Assembly: GCF_033807715.1 (NCBI RefSeq)
Contig: NC_084587.1
Span: 29,205,017-29,269,016 of the forward strand
Reading direction: 5' to 3'
DNA from: Cololabis saira
Lineage: Eukaryota; Chordata; Actinopteri; Beloniformes; Belonidae
DNA length: 64,000 nucleotides
Below the pieces are notes generated by a model. The model worked only from the letters and a program-made list of their open reading frames with translations. It was not told where the DNA came from and made no database searches. Made by a program: the position numbers and the translations under genes. Shown here piece after piece: positions 11,250 to 24,945 of this stretch (positions within the stretch are counted from its first letter, which is position 1; each line of letters opens with the position of its first letter).

Positions 11250-11337
11250 AAGCCTGATTTACGGTTCTGCATTAAATCGACGCGTACCTACGCCGTAGGC
11301 TCTGCGTTGGTGTAACGCGGAACCATAAATCAGCCTT
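11250..11337. mobile_element. Small palindromic MITE nested in the TTAA MITE
   Basis: Inverted ends AGCCTGATTTACGGTTC and (complement) AGGCTGATTTATGGTTC flank a CG-rich core containing TACGCCGTAGGC. TTA lies immediately outside the left end, and TTA also follows the right end if one base is trimmed. Related copies lie at about 26865-26960 and 56428-56892. The latter has clean TTA flanks, pointing to a PIF/Harbinger-type origin. Confidence 0.65.
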
Positions 11338-11970
11338 TAGTTACCTCGTCTTCACACTAATTCACACAGGACGATTTAATTTAATTCTAAACAGGTACAC
11401 CACGGTTATTTACTCCAATTCCTCATCATTTCACTTCTTATGTTACAAGACAAATGAATCACGTAACTGTAAAGAAATCACAACACTGAATTTTCACAAA
11501 TGGCAATTTATTGTTAAAATATATAAATAAAATGTATGCACTATTGCTGGCTGAATGTGAACAGCTCCAGGTGCTTGAAAGATCTGAAACCACAGAAGAA
11601 AAATGTATTACGGTACTGAGCCGCGTCGATGCAAAACCTCATTTCTACTCTCCCTCGCTGTTCAAACAGCCACCGCTGCTGAACAATGGCGGAAGCTCGA
11701 GCGGGCGGACAGAGCTGGTTGTGGGCGTGGTTTCAGCAGCGGAGGAGACCGAGGGCGTGGTTTGCATTTTGGTGACGTAAAGAAAATGCACAAATCCAAA
11801 CGTCTCACAGAAACCACATGACACTGGGGGACTCTGTAAGGTGGGGGGGAGAGCAGACCTTGCAGTTTTTCATGGGGTATCATCTTTTCTGTGTTGGCAG
11901 GGTGAGGGGAGACCACTTTATATATGTTAAAACAAGAAAAAATGTGTTTTTCATAATAGGTCCCCTTTAA

Positions 11971-14900
11971 AGGATAAAGAAACAAAACCACAGGGCTGTT
12001 GCCAATTTTATTGGGAAAGATGAATCCCTTTTTTTTTTTTTACAATGAAGTCCAGTTAAGGTTTGTTCGTTAGCCAACAAGAAGCATAGCAGAGATGTAT
12101 TTACTGAAAGCTCATTTGCCTAGTTTAGGGTAACCTCACAGCCACCACAAGGTTCAGCAAAAGTAGCACGCTTTGAAACTGGATGGAGATCGAGATGGAG
12201 AAGCTTGACAATCCTACTCTGTGAATTGGAACGTCTCACAGAGCAACGTATTTGTAGTCTGGCTACACCAGTCAACAAATATGGCAACAAGGCTGTGTTT
12301 TGTTGGAATTTTGTTGGTCGTCACTCCGAATTGCCAAAACATAACCAGAGCTCCGAAAAAGGCTCTAAGAGACTACAGAGACATGTACATAGTCTGATTC
12401 AAGGGTTCGATTGTACTACAAATTGTAACATTTCATGACAACATTGCCTACAACTTTCTGCCTTTTCTGCTTATTCTCTATATTTAACTACTTATGGGAT
12501 GTTCTTTGCAGAAAAATATTCAAAGGTATAAACGTTTTATCTCTTAGCTCCCATAGAGAGGTTCCAGACGAAGACTTGTTACTACGAACATTGTAGTCCT
12601 TAACTGAAGCCACAATATTTAGGGGCAATCCTTCAGCAACTCAGTTACACACATTTCTCCCATTTTAACCATCATTCTGACAAATGTTTTGGTGGCAGAC
12701 AACAATTTTTAACAGTTCTATGTGTCCCTTGAACACCATGTTCATCCTTTGTAATGAAGGCAGCTTTGAATTTTGCTAACTTTTCAATCCCTTCAGAATT
12801 ATCTTCCTGTAATTTCCTGCTTATGAAATGTTCTGGGGAGAGGCGTTGCTGTTTCATTATTGTATCTGCCTTGATGTAGTTTGTATTTCAGGCTGTAATG
12901 GTTGACGAGGGTGCCACATTTGAGAAGTGAGCAACCAGTTTCCTCAGAAAACTTGGTTGTTCCTGCATGTTTGGCACCACAACATGAAGAGAAAAATACA
13001 CTAAAAATAATTTCCATTGTATTTCAAACTAGACTCCTTTTTGATTCACCTAAACAACATTTGAAACAAAAAGTCTTATTGCAAATGTTGAATTGCAGCA
13101 GCTCCTCTGGCATGGCTGAAGGGGCGCGAGAGCGGATCATCTGGTCCCTTCCAAGCCGACATGTCCTGGGACTTACAGCCTCTGTAGTTTATACATTTGT
13201 CAACCCTAGCAGGTCGCATCCCCTCTAGCAGCAGGCAGAGTGACCGTACCTCTAAACAGAACTATGCTAGTTGTCGATTCAGCTCTGGCAGCACTGCTTT
13301 AGGATGCTGTCTCAGTACCAACACTTGAAATTAAGATGTTTGGACAGATCTGATCAGAATGAATCTACAGTAATACTAACTAGCATCGTCGGTTAGCATA
13401 AGAGCCTCCTTAAGCACTTTTAAGAAAACCTATAGTTGCACCAGCCAGTTTATTCATAGCATGTGTGACCTACTGTATATGTTTCAATATAAATCTGAAA
13501 AAACATAACTATGTAGTGAATTATTCGATGTACTGAACATACTGACTCTATTGCTTCACATTTGTCCACATAAATTAAAAGTGTGGAAATGGGCAGGTTT
13601 CATTTATCCAAGTTGTAAAAAATGCTTGCACTTGGTCAAAAAAGCAAAACATGACCATTTGGACACTGTCTGGAGACCCTACATAGGAGACAGGCGTGAT
13701 ACAATCAATCAGAGCTTTTATTCCTGAACAAGTCTCTCCTGGATTAACGCTCACTTGACTTTTATTCTGAAACTCCAGAATGAAAAAGTTTTACATGAAT
13801 GGGGTATTTTCAGTCCTGACTTTGGCAAAAGACATGATGATTAAGATGTTGATTGTTTCATCCCGATGGCCTGAACCCTTCAAGTTTCACTCCTCAAGCC
13901 ACCTGCCTTCCTTCCACGTCTCTTTTTTGGCTTCAAACTTAAACTCACCTCCCCTCATGATGCCTGAACTGTACCCTCTCTCATCCCTCCGCCCCTCTAG
14001 CTTCCCCATTAATCAGTCCTGGCCACCTGCACTGCTCCTCTTCCTCCTGCCCTCAACCTGTGCTCAAGGCACCTCCTGTTTCCTCCCGTCTCCTGCACTT
14101 TTCTCACTGTCTGACTTGTAAACACACTCATCCACTAACGCACACCCAGAGTGAAGCGGCAGGCTCTCTCTAATGACGTCCTCAGAGTATAATTAGTCTG
14201 GCCAATTAACAGCAGTAACGATGCTTGCATTCATTATGTCAAATTACACAGTGCTGACAAAGTGTCAACTCAGCTACACTCACCTGCTGAGGGCATCTAT
14301 GTGTGTGTGTCTGTGTGTGCGCTTATTAAATCCCACTTCATCATCCCAGAGATGAATGATGTCCAGTGTAATTTTTCCATTGACCAAATACAGTACACAC
14401 GAATACACATACGCACTCAAACACTGACACACACACACATGCACGCATGCATTCAATTAGCACACTTGGGGCAGGTCTGTTATTCTGTATCTTGTTGTAA
14501 TGGTGATGCTCTTGTGACCAGGAATAAGACCTTTGGAACCAGTTAGATCAGTACACTGCATTATATAATTATGGCTATAGATTGTCTGTGTATACGTGCG
14601 CGTTTATATACACTCTGTTATTAAAGGCTATATATTACAGTGAGTTTGGATGGTGGCGGCTGTAAACTGTGCAGCCTGAGATTCTGCACAAACTCATTTG
14701 CATAATATTGCTGGACGGTGTAGAGGCACAGGGACTAGAGAGACTAGAGGTGGATTCATCTTAATTAACATCTTGGGCCTCTTGAGGTAAACTACTCTGC
14801 TGGGGACAGCAACAACACACAAAGACATACAATGTTGTGGAAAATGTTCACAGATATAATATAATTTTAATATTCTGTCACAAGAAGTCTTGCATTCAAA

Positions 14901-15884
14901 GCAGTTTTAAACAAAGTATATACTGTATATTTATCTATGATTATGGAGGAATGTTTTACAAAGTTAATGTATTCAAGGCCTGAAAATGCAATACCTTTTA
15001 AAGCCACTAGAGGGCTGACTCGTAAAAAATCTATTGGTCCATTAGATTCCTCAAAAAAGGGGACGTTTATTTCATGAAATATTAAACAAATATGGCCTTC
15101 CCACAGTTCATTGTCTCAGTAGAGAGGTGCTCTAAGCTTTTTGGATCCTAAATATCCTTTCCTGAAGCAAATGTGGATCTGTCCTAATCAATGCAGCGCC
15201 TTCAATTGATAAAAGGTCCTGTCATTGTCTCCAATATGTGCTTCATAGGATCAATTGCCTGATGAAATCACATTTCAGCTTTATGAAGACAGGTAAGAAG
15301 TATGGTTTTGTGAAACAAAACCTGCTTTCGACTAGGTTATGTTTACAGATTAAGTAACCATGGTAACAGACTAAGTATAAGATACCTCAGTTTCCGAAAA
15401 GGGTTTGAGTTAACCCTCTTTCTAGGGTTAAAATGATGTTGCTTTGTTACAAGAGAAGATTCCTTTGTTTCCTTTATCAACATATAGGACATGTTGATAA
15501 TCACTTGATCGGAAATTGGGCCCTGTGATGGAGGAATCCCATCCCTCCATGTCACATGATCATATGTCATGCTATGTGTATTAATGTTTGTGATATTGTC
15601 TCTTAGGAGGATTCCTTGGCACGCAGTTCATGGCAGCTATGGAAGTCAGTCCTGCACAAAGCATGGTACATAAATCAGCAGGCGGGACAGTACCACAAAC
15701 AGGCAGGCTGGCTGTCCGTTGTTTGGTGGTACTCTGAGCACTGCTAACATGTTTGCAAGGTGGAGTGGATTAAAACACTTACCTGTACTCTGTGACAAAA
15801 GATTGTCCTGTGGCTGGTGAGACTTATTTATACTTCCTGGATCGTACCAAGTGTGGGACGCAAGAGAGGGGTGTGGCTCTATAA
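11971..15884. other. Long gene-poor stretch with weak coding-like and CNE-like patches
   Basis: No confident exon. Minus-strand open frames at 12672-12857 and 12799-13017 are adjacent in different frames, with no known domain. Around 13860-14110 the plus strand is C/T-rich. At 14160-14260 there is a TAATTAG/CAATTAAC-rich block (see findings). A short GT tract lies near 14297 and a short CA tract near 14428. Confidence 0.35.
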
Positions 15885-15888
15885 TGGC

Positions 15889-16160
15889 GCTTTTGCACTA
15901 GTATCTACTCATCTACCCGCCACGGCCCCGTCTTGCGCTTTTGCACTAGCGGCTGAGGCGGGTAGAGCCGCTCCAAGCAGATACTTTTTCTGTAACCATT
16001 CTGGCGAGGTTCTAACCGGGCTGAGCCGGGACTATTTCTGACGTCACCACCTCCTCGCCACTGATTGGTCGGGGGGCGGGGCCGGCAGACGTTTGAATCA
16101 GGAAGCGGGAGTCAGTGCGAGAGCAACTCGCGGCTCGCAGCGATTTTATTATAAAGCGCA
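15889..16160. mobile_element. hAT-like MITE end with GC-rich body
   Basis: The left edge GGCGCTTTTGCACTAGTATC resembles the terminus of a common fish hAT-type MITE, and the body (GCCGCTCCAAGCAG, then GACGTCACCACC, then CTGATTGGTCGGGGGGCGGG) follows the same family from memory. The terminal GCGCTTTTGCACTAG is repeated at about 15936. I find no opposite inverted terminus or 8-bp target duplication, so the right boundary is arbitrary and the copy may be truncated. Confidence 0.5.
16039..16084 (+). promoter_or_regulatory. CRE + inverted CCAAT + GC-box cluster
   Basis: Within 46 bp lie a perfect CRE (TGACGTCA, 16039-16046), an inverted CCAAT box (ATTGG, 16064-16068) and an Sp1-type GC box (GGGGCGGGGCC, about 16073-16083). 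This is promoter-like architecture inside a transposon-derived segment. No transcript can be inferred. Confidence 0.5.
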
Positions 16161-17200
16161 AAACGTCTGTTTGGTGATCCAACTCAGAGGTGCAGATGTT
16201 CACAAACCTGGGGGCTGATTGGACATTGCATCTCGATCAATGATCGGATATATATTTTATTCTCATTATTTTGATCAGCACATCAAACAGACTATGGAAA
16301 AAATGCTGGTGTATCAACAAGCAACGGGTCCACGTAAGTTTGCGCGACAACAATCTAATATGAAGAAAGCTATGGGTGAGGTGATGGGTATATTAAGTTT
16401 TGATTTAATTCACATTCATATTTAAATTTGTGTTTTTACTAGTTAAGATTTGCGCTATAATTACTTGGTTATTCAAGCTACCTCAAAGAGAACTGCACTT
16501 TTTAAGTGCTAAATAATAAAATAAGGTGAATAGTGTAAATAAAAATGTGGGACAACCTGGATCTGTTTATTTTGCATTTGTTTAATTTTTTGTATGTGGG
16601 ACTTGATATCGGCAGATACTAGAAATCAAATGAATCGGAATTGGCCAAAAAAACCTGACCGGGACATCCGTATGAGTATGCCGAACCTGCATTCAGAAAC
16701 AGTCCCCTTTGCATGTATTTTATCACTGACAGAAGTCCAGCACCACAATTTGGAGCAGAAAATACAAATAATTTGAACAGTAATACCAGATGGACCAATC
16801 AGATCTGTTGCAGTCTCAACATTTGTAACATTTGTGGAGACGTGCACATCAGCTATGGCATACCTATGTCGCACATACCTGTATATCAACACCTCGATGA
16901 TGAAGTGATGATGAGCACTAGGTTTAATTATCATCAAAACATTGAGCCCTGACTGCCTGCAATATCTTCCGTGATATTTGAAATAATCATTTAAACAAAA
17001 GCTTCATTTTATTTTTTAAAATTTTTTTTATAAAGAGTGTGAAGAACAGAAGGTAAAGCTGTTAAAAACCCTGAACACTGAAATTAACTATAGTAACAGA
17101 ACATGAGGAACATGAAAGATAGATAGAACTATAGCACTTAGAGGATGACAACAACAATCAAATTCCAATCTTGAGGATTCATTGAGTTGTCACAAACAGA
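16161..17200. other. Unassigned AT-rich sequence
   Basis: May include the right part of the hAT-like element. Open frames of 60-103 codons have no recognisable domain. Confidence 0.35.
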
Positions 17201-17214
17201 TGTGTGACATCTGC

Positions 17215-17640
17215 AGCAGTTTAAAATTTGATAAACAGTTCGACTCGGTCGTCAAGGCAAGCAGTTTTCAATTTCTACTCCTTGCCAAAGTCAAGCCCTT
17301 TCTGAGATGTAGTAACCTTGAGAAAGTCATCCACGCATATCAGTTCCCGGCTCGATTACGGCAACACACTTTATTTGGGAATTAATCTTCTCTGTATCGC
17401 CTACAACTTGTACATAACGCTGCCGCTCGCCCACTGACAAACACTTGGAAGCCATGAACACAGTGCACCTGTCCTGTCCTCCCTCCACCGGCTCCCAGTA
17501 CAGGTCAGAACTCCTTTTAAGCTCCTGTTGTTTGTTTTTAGTGAAGTTCATGCCCTAGCAGCTATGCTTTTAAGTGTTCACCAACCCAATAGAGCTCTGC
17601 GTTCTGCTGGCCAGCATCTGGTAGAGGTCCCACTCTCTAA
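17215..17640 (+). mobile_element. Decayed L2-type LINE, reverse-transcriptase C-terminal region
   Basis: The first frame reads KFDKQFDSVVKASSFQFLLL then AKVKPFLRCSNLEKVIHAY, close to the fish L2 motif around VVKSSFFQLRLLAKVKPFLS and DLEKVIHAF. Later, in shifted frames, come remnants of the QNAAARLL block (aacgctgccgctcgcc), the LHWLP block (ccaccggctcccagtacagg) and KLLLFVFK-like text (aagctcctgttgtttgtttt). Frameshifts and a stop at about 17385 show it is non-functional. Confidence 0.75.
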
Positions 17641-18850
17641 AGATTGAATGATTGATTAATCTGGCGGCTTTGCCCATCTTTAGTCATGTTTCCTTTACCC
17701 CTAGATTTACATAAAACGTAAATATCGCAAAGAAAAACCTGTAAAGGAAATGCCAATAATTTAAAAAAAAGCAGACAAATATTGCAGAAACCTTTTTACG
17801 ATTTCATGAGGTGGTTTTTCAGACGTGTTGATAATCCAGTTTATTTCAAAAGTTAAATGGAAACTCTTTTTCACATTTGTACGTCTCCAACAGCATTGGA
17901 TGTGAAGTAGATGGAAATCTAGAGCCGTCGAAATCTACTTACCAGCTGTTTTTGGCCTCATTTCCATGATGTAATTGTGGCACAACACTACTTCATCATT
18001 TTACATTACATAAGGGCTTTGCCTTTAAAAACATTGTTTGAATGATCGTCCACTGTTTTCTTCTTCTGTTGACTATTTTTGTAACTATTTTTGGTAGCGA
18101 CACAATTGTTTGTCCAAAAACTAAATATGTTTGTGGCAATCTTCATCAACCTTATTTTAAAGAGAAGTCTTGCAGGATGAGATACGGAGACATACGGAGA
18201 CATGAAAGAGAGAAATGGGAGAGTTATGCCCATAAAAAGAAAAACCTCGGTTTGTGGAAACACTGAACCCCCCCACAGCGGCAACTTTGTTGCAAATTCA
18301 GAATTTCACTTTTGTTTCGCGAAAATGTTTAGTGGAAATCCACCTTTTTATGAACCGCCTTTAGTTTGACATCAGGTTGTAGTGGTAGTGTAGAAATTAC
18401 ATTTTTAATTTAAAATGTCACTTGTCAGAAAAGCATTAACATCCTTAACAAATGACCAGCATCACTCTCATCAATATCTCTTTAAACTAATCAATACAAC
18501 AATTAATGCCTGTTCCTCTGAGCTAAACAAGATCAAACTAACATATTTTATTGTAAAAATATTTAACCCTTGTTCTTGTTCTGACCTTCATGGTCATTTT
18601 TAATTCTACTATGAAGCTGAGCTAAGGCGTGCAATAGCCTCAAGGAATCTGAGCAGCTGTGCTCATTTGTGCTACAGATGGATTCAAATGTATGAATGTA
18701 GACTCATGCATAAGCCAGCACATGCACTTAAATGCAGACTTGCAAAGGACAAATACCCGAGCCGTCCTCTGATCTCCAATTAGCTTGTGAGGTGACACAG
18801 ATGTCCACCAAGGGGTCTTGACAAACATACAAACATAAATGCACACAGAC
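17641..18850. other. Unassigned sequence, possibly old repeat
   Basis: The text at 17660-18380 has a repeat-like feel (CACTGAACCCCCCCACAGCG, AGTGGAAATCCACC) but no paired termini were found. A plus-strand frame at 18042-18266 starts with a hydrophobic stretch resembling a signal peptide, but it is only 74 codons, lacks a known domain and is not supported as a gene. Confidence 0.3.
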
Positions 18851-18852
18851 AC

Positions 18853-18875
18853 ACAAACACACACACACACACACA
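18853..18875. repeat. Short (CA)n tract
   Basis: About 22 bp of CA within a longer CA-rich stretch (18840-18875). Confidence 0.85.
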
Positions 18876-20335
18876 AGAGGCAGAGCTGGCTTGCTCTCTT
18901 GATAAGCAATTAACTTACTTCAGACACCTCATCAACATGTGAAAAATAACCCCCCACTCCTATCGGAAACACACACAGCGACTTACACAGGCGTCCTCAC
19001 AGCTTTGCATATGCAGCGTTCATTGCAGCATTGACATGCAGCGCGAGAGGGAGAATCTGTTCCCATTGCAAGTCCCTTAGCTTTGCTAAATTCCAACTGC
19101 ACACGTGCAAACAACAAGCACATATACACGTGGTTGGACTCATTTGAGGGATCAAGGGGAAAATGATTCGTCAGGAGTCTTGCTAAGTTAAGTAATCACA
19201 CTTGGGTGTTTAATCACTTATGAGAACCTGATGATGCTCTTAATTAACACATCACTAATTGAAGACGGCTGGCAAATCACAGCTCTCAGTCCTGTCTGTT
19301 ATTTCAATAATCCAAGAGCAGGGGATTGTGGGTGCAGGGGTTCCATCTGTCGGCTTGTCAAATGTATGTTTTATTTTTGTAACCCCCTGGAAATTATAAT
19401 ATGAGAATATTATTGCATAAAAATGTCAGTATTATACAAGTGTTTTCGATGAGTGTGAATGATAAAAACAAGGCAGCAAAAAGTCTACATTTTGTTTTTT
19501 TTTAACATAAGAACTATGAGAAACCCCCCCATAGATTTAATCTAAGATAAATGTTTGTTAGCTAATGTTTCAGATTTGACAAATTTGCAACTGGAGGTAA
19601 TGCAATGTATACCTTTTCTATGTTGGTCAAGGATACTGGACTCAAAAATGGTGTCTGGTTTCAACAAACAAAAACTAAAAAAAAAATACAAAAACCTCTT
19701 CTAGCTTCTGGATGTTATGCATTTCACTGCACTTGTCCCTGTAGATTTTACATTTCGATAAAGTTCCAACAGTAAAAGTCCCATTTTTGAGGATGTTATT
19801 TTACAAACATGAAACCCTAATGACTGCCAAATATATCAGTCTTTCTTTCAAATAGCCAGATTATTCTACCTCTGTTCACCTTTGTTCCATGCTGGAAGGT
19901 ATACAAGTAGTGACATGAGCGCTGTGTGAATTGATGATCAGAAAGGCTCCACATAGGCATGAGGATGGAACTAAACTGCAGAGTGGATGAATTCAGCTTA
20001 TGGAGACGGTGAGAGATGGCTCCTTGTTCAGAACGCTTAGCCACAAAACCTTTATGACTGTGGCTACACCAAAGTGACAAGCAAGACAAAGATGCTGCAG
20101 ATAGAAATATCATTGGGTTTGCAACAACACTTGGGTACTATTCACCTGACAAACCCTGCTGCCTGGCTGAGCAACCTTGAGGACTCACCATGTGCTCCAT
20201 CCTCCTGCAGTAGTAATCACGACACTAGCACGGTTGTGTGGGTCCAACTCAAACAAACAGATTATCAGTCTGAAATATTTTCCTACACCACCATGACAAC
20301 ACCATAATTACATTTATTTAAGTGTACCTAATGAA
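18876..20335. other. Non-coding sequence with a TTAATTAA-type block
   Basis: No exon is recognised. Around 19190-19330 the sequence CTTAATTAACACATCACTAA and its surroundings look like a conserved regulatory element (see findings). Confidence 0.35.
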
Positions 20336-20340
20336 ACACT

Positions 20341-20648
20341 AGGTTCCTGGTTCAAATCCCAGCAGATCATGCTCTACTGGTGCTTGCAGGGGTTTTCTCT
20401 GGGTACTCTGGCTTTCTCCAGGAGTCCAAAAACATGCACGTGAAGCTATTTGGGGTCTCCAAATTACCAATCGTTGACTGTTTGTCTAAACGTGGCCCTG
20501 TGATGGACTGTTGACCTGTCCAGGGTGTACTCCTGCCTTCCACCCAAAGACAACTGGGATAGGCTTCAGCAGATGCCGAGGACCCTGTATTGAAATAAGT
20601 AGGTATAGATAACAGATGGATGAATAGATGCATGGATGGATGGATGGT
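20341..20648 (+). mobile_element. tRNA-related SINE with GGAT-repeat tail, copy A
   Basis: A B-box-like motif (GGTTCAAATCCC, 20349-20360) is followed by family landmarks: GGGTACTCTGGCTTTCTCC, AGTCCAAAAACATGCA, CCTGTCCAGGGTGTACTCC, TGGGATAGGCTTCAGCAG, and a tail of ATGGATGG units. The same landmarks recur in copies at 22150-22790, 36200-36637 (minus) and 50588-50887. The head is tRNA-like and the body and tail match a LINE-derived SINE 3' end. The exact family name is not assigned. Confidence 0.75.
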
Positions 20649-20649
20649 T

Positions 20650-22140
20650 AAAGTGTACATCTTATATGTATCCCACTGAAGTGACACACAAGATCAAAAG
20701 TGTTCAGATTCAACATGCAGGGAGTCTTACGATCCTAAATTCAACACAGTTTTCCTGTTTGCTTATAAGACCATAGCAGCTTTATTTCACAACTGACCAT
20801 GAAAATACAAACATTCACAGGACAGTTTGCTTGAGAAGCTGATAGGATTCTGACATATGTGAGCCAGCTGCAAAAAAGATTGGGAAAGACTGTAACTTTG
20901 TCCAATCAACAAATACCGAAGTAATTGTGCGTACGGAGGTTCATGTAATTCCACTAAGTTGATTAGAGAGGAGTGCTAAAGTGGAGTGAGAATTTCGGTG
21001 GAGTTTTATGTGGAAAAGTGAGGGATAGGATAGAGAGCAGGGCGACGTGGAGGTGGGGATTGGTGTTTTGCTAATGAGGATTACTGTTCAAACCGATGAA
21101 AGGCAACTAAGCCGAGTGCCGTCGTCATCAAACCGATTTAGTTCCTGGCTCCTATTTTGCTGGATTACGAGACAATGTTATTGTAATTACAATTGTTCTA
21201 GCAATGAGAATCCACAGCTTTTCTTGTTTGGTGTTATTTTACACTGCTTGGCTGGTACAGCAGTTTGAATATGAGTGTTCGATCAAGTGAGCACAATTTC
21301 ATGTTTTGCATGATGCTTACTGTGTTAGTATGTCACAAGCAAATGTCAGTGTACAAAAACAGCAATACTGTCAGAAGAAAACAAAACAAAACACCAACAG
21401 TAGCTATAGATTCCTCTTTTCCTCTCGTTTTTTTTCACGTAAACTTTAGTTGGTGGAAGATTAAATGAAATAAAGTTTTATTCCTCCCTCCTCCAACTTC
21501 ACTTGCTGTCTTTTTATAGGTTGCATGTGAGAAAAAGACAAAGGTTTAAACAGAAGGGAGGACTTAAAGAGATAATTAAGGAAGAACAAACAAAACCTTT
21601 GACGGCAGCAAGGAAGGAAGGATTGGGAACAGAGAGGATAAAAGAGGAGCAGAAGCTACCTTTGTTGTGCCTCAAACAAGTGGATCAACTCAACTGCTTC
21701 TCAAATGCTATGAATATGTATTATATCATGTTATTCATCCACTGCCATTGTTTCTGTTCAAACGATGTCCCAGCAGAAGTACATTGAGGGGAGACAAAGG
21801 AAAATGGATGCAAATAAAACTGTAACAAAAACAAGAAAAAGACAGTGCTGTCCTTTTTATGTCCACACAGTTTCCTTTGTGGCATTAGAGGAATCTTCAG
21901 AGATGACTCGCTTTCATCTCGTCTAATAATACCATCATTTGACGTAACAGCTGCAATTAACATCAATTTGAATAATCTAATTATTCCAGGTTCTTAAAAT
22001 GCGCTGTGAAGAAAGCAGGGATACATGGCTTGAATGTCCTTTGTCATTACCCACTAATACACCAAAGGAAAAAGGAGAGATATGATACATAACCTAAGAA
22101 ACCTGATGTTGAAGAATTTGATTCTTCAAGATTATTAAGG
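20650..22140. other. Unassigned non-coding sequence
   Basis: No exon or repeat end is recognised. The purine-rich stretch 21530-21660 gives a lysine/glutamate-rich open frame, probably compositional. Confidence 0.4.
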
Positions 22141-22149
22141 AGTTTATTG

Positions 22150-22790
22150 CTGGATGTGTGTGGTAGTGTGCCGGTTCAAATCTCGGCTGGTGCCTTTTTG
22201 TGCTTGCATAGGTTTTTTCCCGATGTCCTGGCGAACTATCCGATTCATCGAATGTCTTGGCTTGATTTAACGTGCAGGTATGTTCTAATACATCCGAATG
22301 TTTGAGTGCAAACACATATCTTGTGAGACACAAATGACTTAATCTACCTCTACCTCTGAATGTTAGATTAGGCCGCCACAATTAGTGTTAGTGTAATATT
22401 CCTCATCTGCCATCGCCCATGCTGTGGTTCTAGAGTCACTACCTTTTTGACAGTATTACTAGAAAATGGGCTTTTGTTGTGTTGAAGAGAAGGTGAACCT
22501 GAAAGGCTTACACCTTCACTGTTTATGTCGCAACCATTTATGGAAGGGACATGGAAAGGTATATTTGAGTTTATTTTGTATTTGGACAAGGTAGAACATT
22601 TTCTCGAATTGAATATCGTGTCAAAAAACAAAAAAGGTACTCCGGCCTCCTCTTGCAGTCCAAAAACATGCGTGCTAAATTGACTGGTTATTCTGAGCTG
22701 TGAACTTGCATGGCTGTTGGTCTCTGTGATATACTGGTGACCTGTCTCACCTCTGGCCTGATGAAAGCTGGGATAGACTCCAGCCATTTA
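22150..22790 (+). mobile_element. SINE copy B, apparently interrupted by ~400 bp
   Basis: The left half (22150-22220) has the B-box-like GGTTCAAATCTC and GTGCTTGCATAGGTTTTTTC. The expected continuation, GGTACTCCGGCCTCCTC then AGTCCAAAAACATGCG, appears only at about 22635, followed by GCTGGGATAGACTCCAGCC near 22767. The 22222-22634 segment therefore looks like an insertion ending in an A-rich run (CAAAAAACAAAAAA). The interruption is inferred from the order of family landmarks. Confidence 0.55.
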
Positions 22791-24086
<1,296 letters not shown>

Positions 24087-24840
24087 CGCAGATCATTGTT
24101 TCCATTTCATGCTTTCCAGCTGAATTTTAAATTATAGCCTGCCTAAAGTTAATGTGGATCTGACTTAAGTTCTGAAATGAATGATAACATTATCTTTTCC
24201 TTTAGCTAATGGTTATCATAATAATTAATGATTTCATGGCTTGTAAAATTTTACATTTGAGCTCCTTATAACTGGAACACCAGCTTGGAAAGGCATTGAG
24301 TGATTGGGAGCTGAGCTTGCTGAGTTGTTGTCATCATATGTAGAAAAGAGTAACATACAGAGACTGAATGTGTCTTTAAATAAAAGCCACTACTGATCCT
24401 TGAACTAAGCAAAATGAGTGTGAGAAAAAGACACAGCCCACGCACAGACACAAAAACACAGGTAGTACGCACCTGGGGGGAACAAGGGGCTAATTAGTGA
24501 TGAGAAAAAGTTAATTTAGTCAGACACCTCAGGTAATAAGAGGCACTTAGGTCTTCATCTACCTCCATCTCACAATGCCTCTCCCTCAGTGGTGGCAAAC
24601 TCTGCACATTGCTTTTTACTCTCTGTCGCCGCAATTTTCATCTTCATACAAGGTGTCAAATGTTCTGTGTTGTGCTTTTGTGTCCCTTTAATGTGTTTCA
24701 GTATTTGTCTCCCGTGAAAAAACATTTCCATGTGTGTTTCATCTGAGACTGGAGTGGCTGCAAAGCAGGTGAGATCGTCAAATAGACTAAGTGGGAAATC
24801 ACATTATTTTCGGCTTTGACATCGCTAAATTGCACTACTA
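24087..24840. other. Non-coding sequence
   Basis: No exon is seen. GGGGCTAATTAGTGATGAG at about 24487 and the following 120 bp resemble a conserved non-coding block, though weakly. Confidence 0.3.
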
Positions 24841-24842
24841 AG

Positions 24843-24945
24843 GTGTGTGTGTGTGTGTGTGCGAGAGAATGAGAGCTAGCGAGACAGATAGAGAGAGATA
24901 AAGAGAGAGAGAGAGTGAAAGAGACAGAGAGACAGAGAGAGAGAT
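24843..24945. repeat. (GT)n followed by (GA)n-rich tract
   Basis: A short GT run is followed by about 80 bp of imperfect GAGAGA with GACAGA units, a purine-only strand for most of its length. Confidence 0.9.

Larger units (their letters stand above)
10799..11966. mobile_element. TTAA-flanked MITE (AGGGGACCTATTATG family), copy 1, 1168 bp
   Basis: TTAA duplications at 10795-10798 and 11967-11970 flank inverted ends AGGGGACATATTATG and (complement) AGGGGACCTATTATG, 14 of 15 identical. Shared internal blocks with the copy at 33975 include CAGGCCTTGAATGTC, GATAATGAGGCTCTG, TTGTGGGCGTGGTTTCA and GAGGGGAGACCACTTTA. This copy is ~700 bp longer, partly because another small palindromic element lies inside it (11250-11337). 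Kolobok-like affiliation is inferred from the TTAA site and AGGG end. It encodes no transposase. Confidence 0.85.

Noticed and set aside
18042..18266. 74-codon ORF with a hydrophobic N-terminus resembling a secreted peptide
   Set aside because: The hydrophobic run comes from T-rich DNA. No cleavage-site context, conserved cysteine pattern or gene structure.
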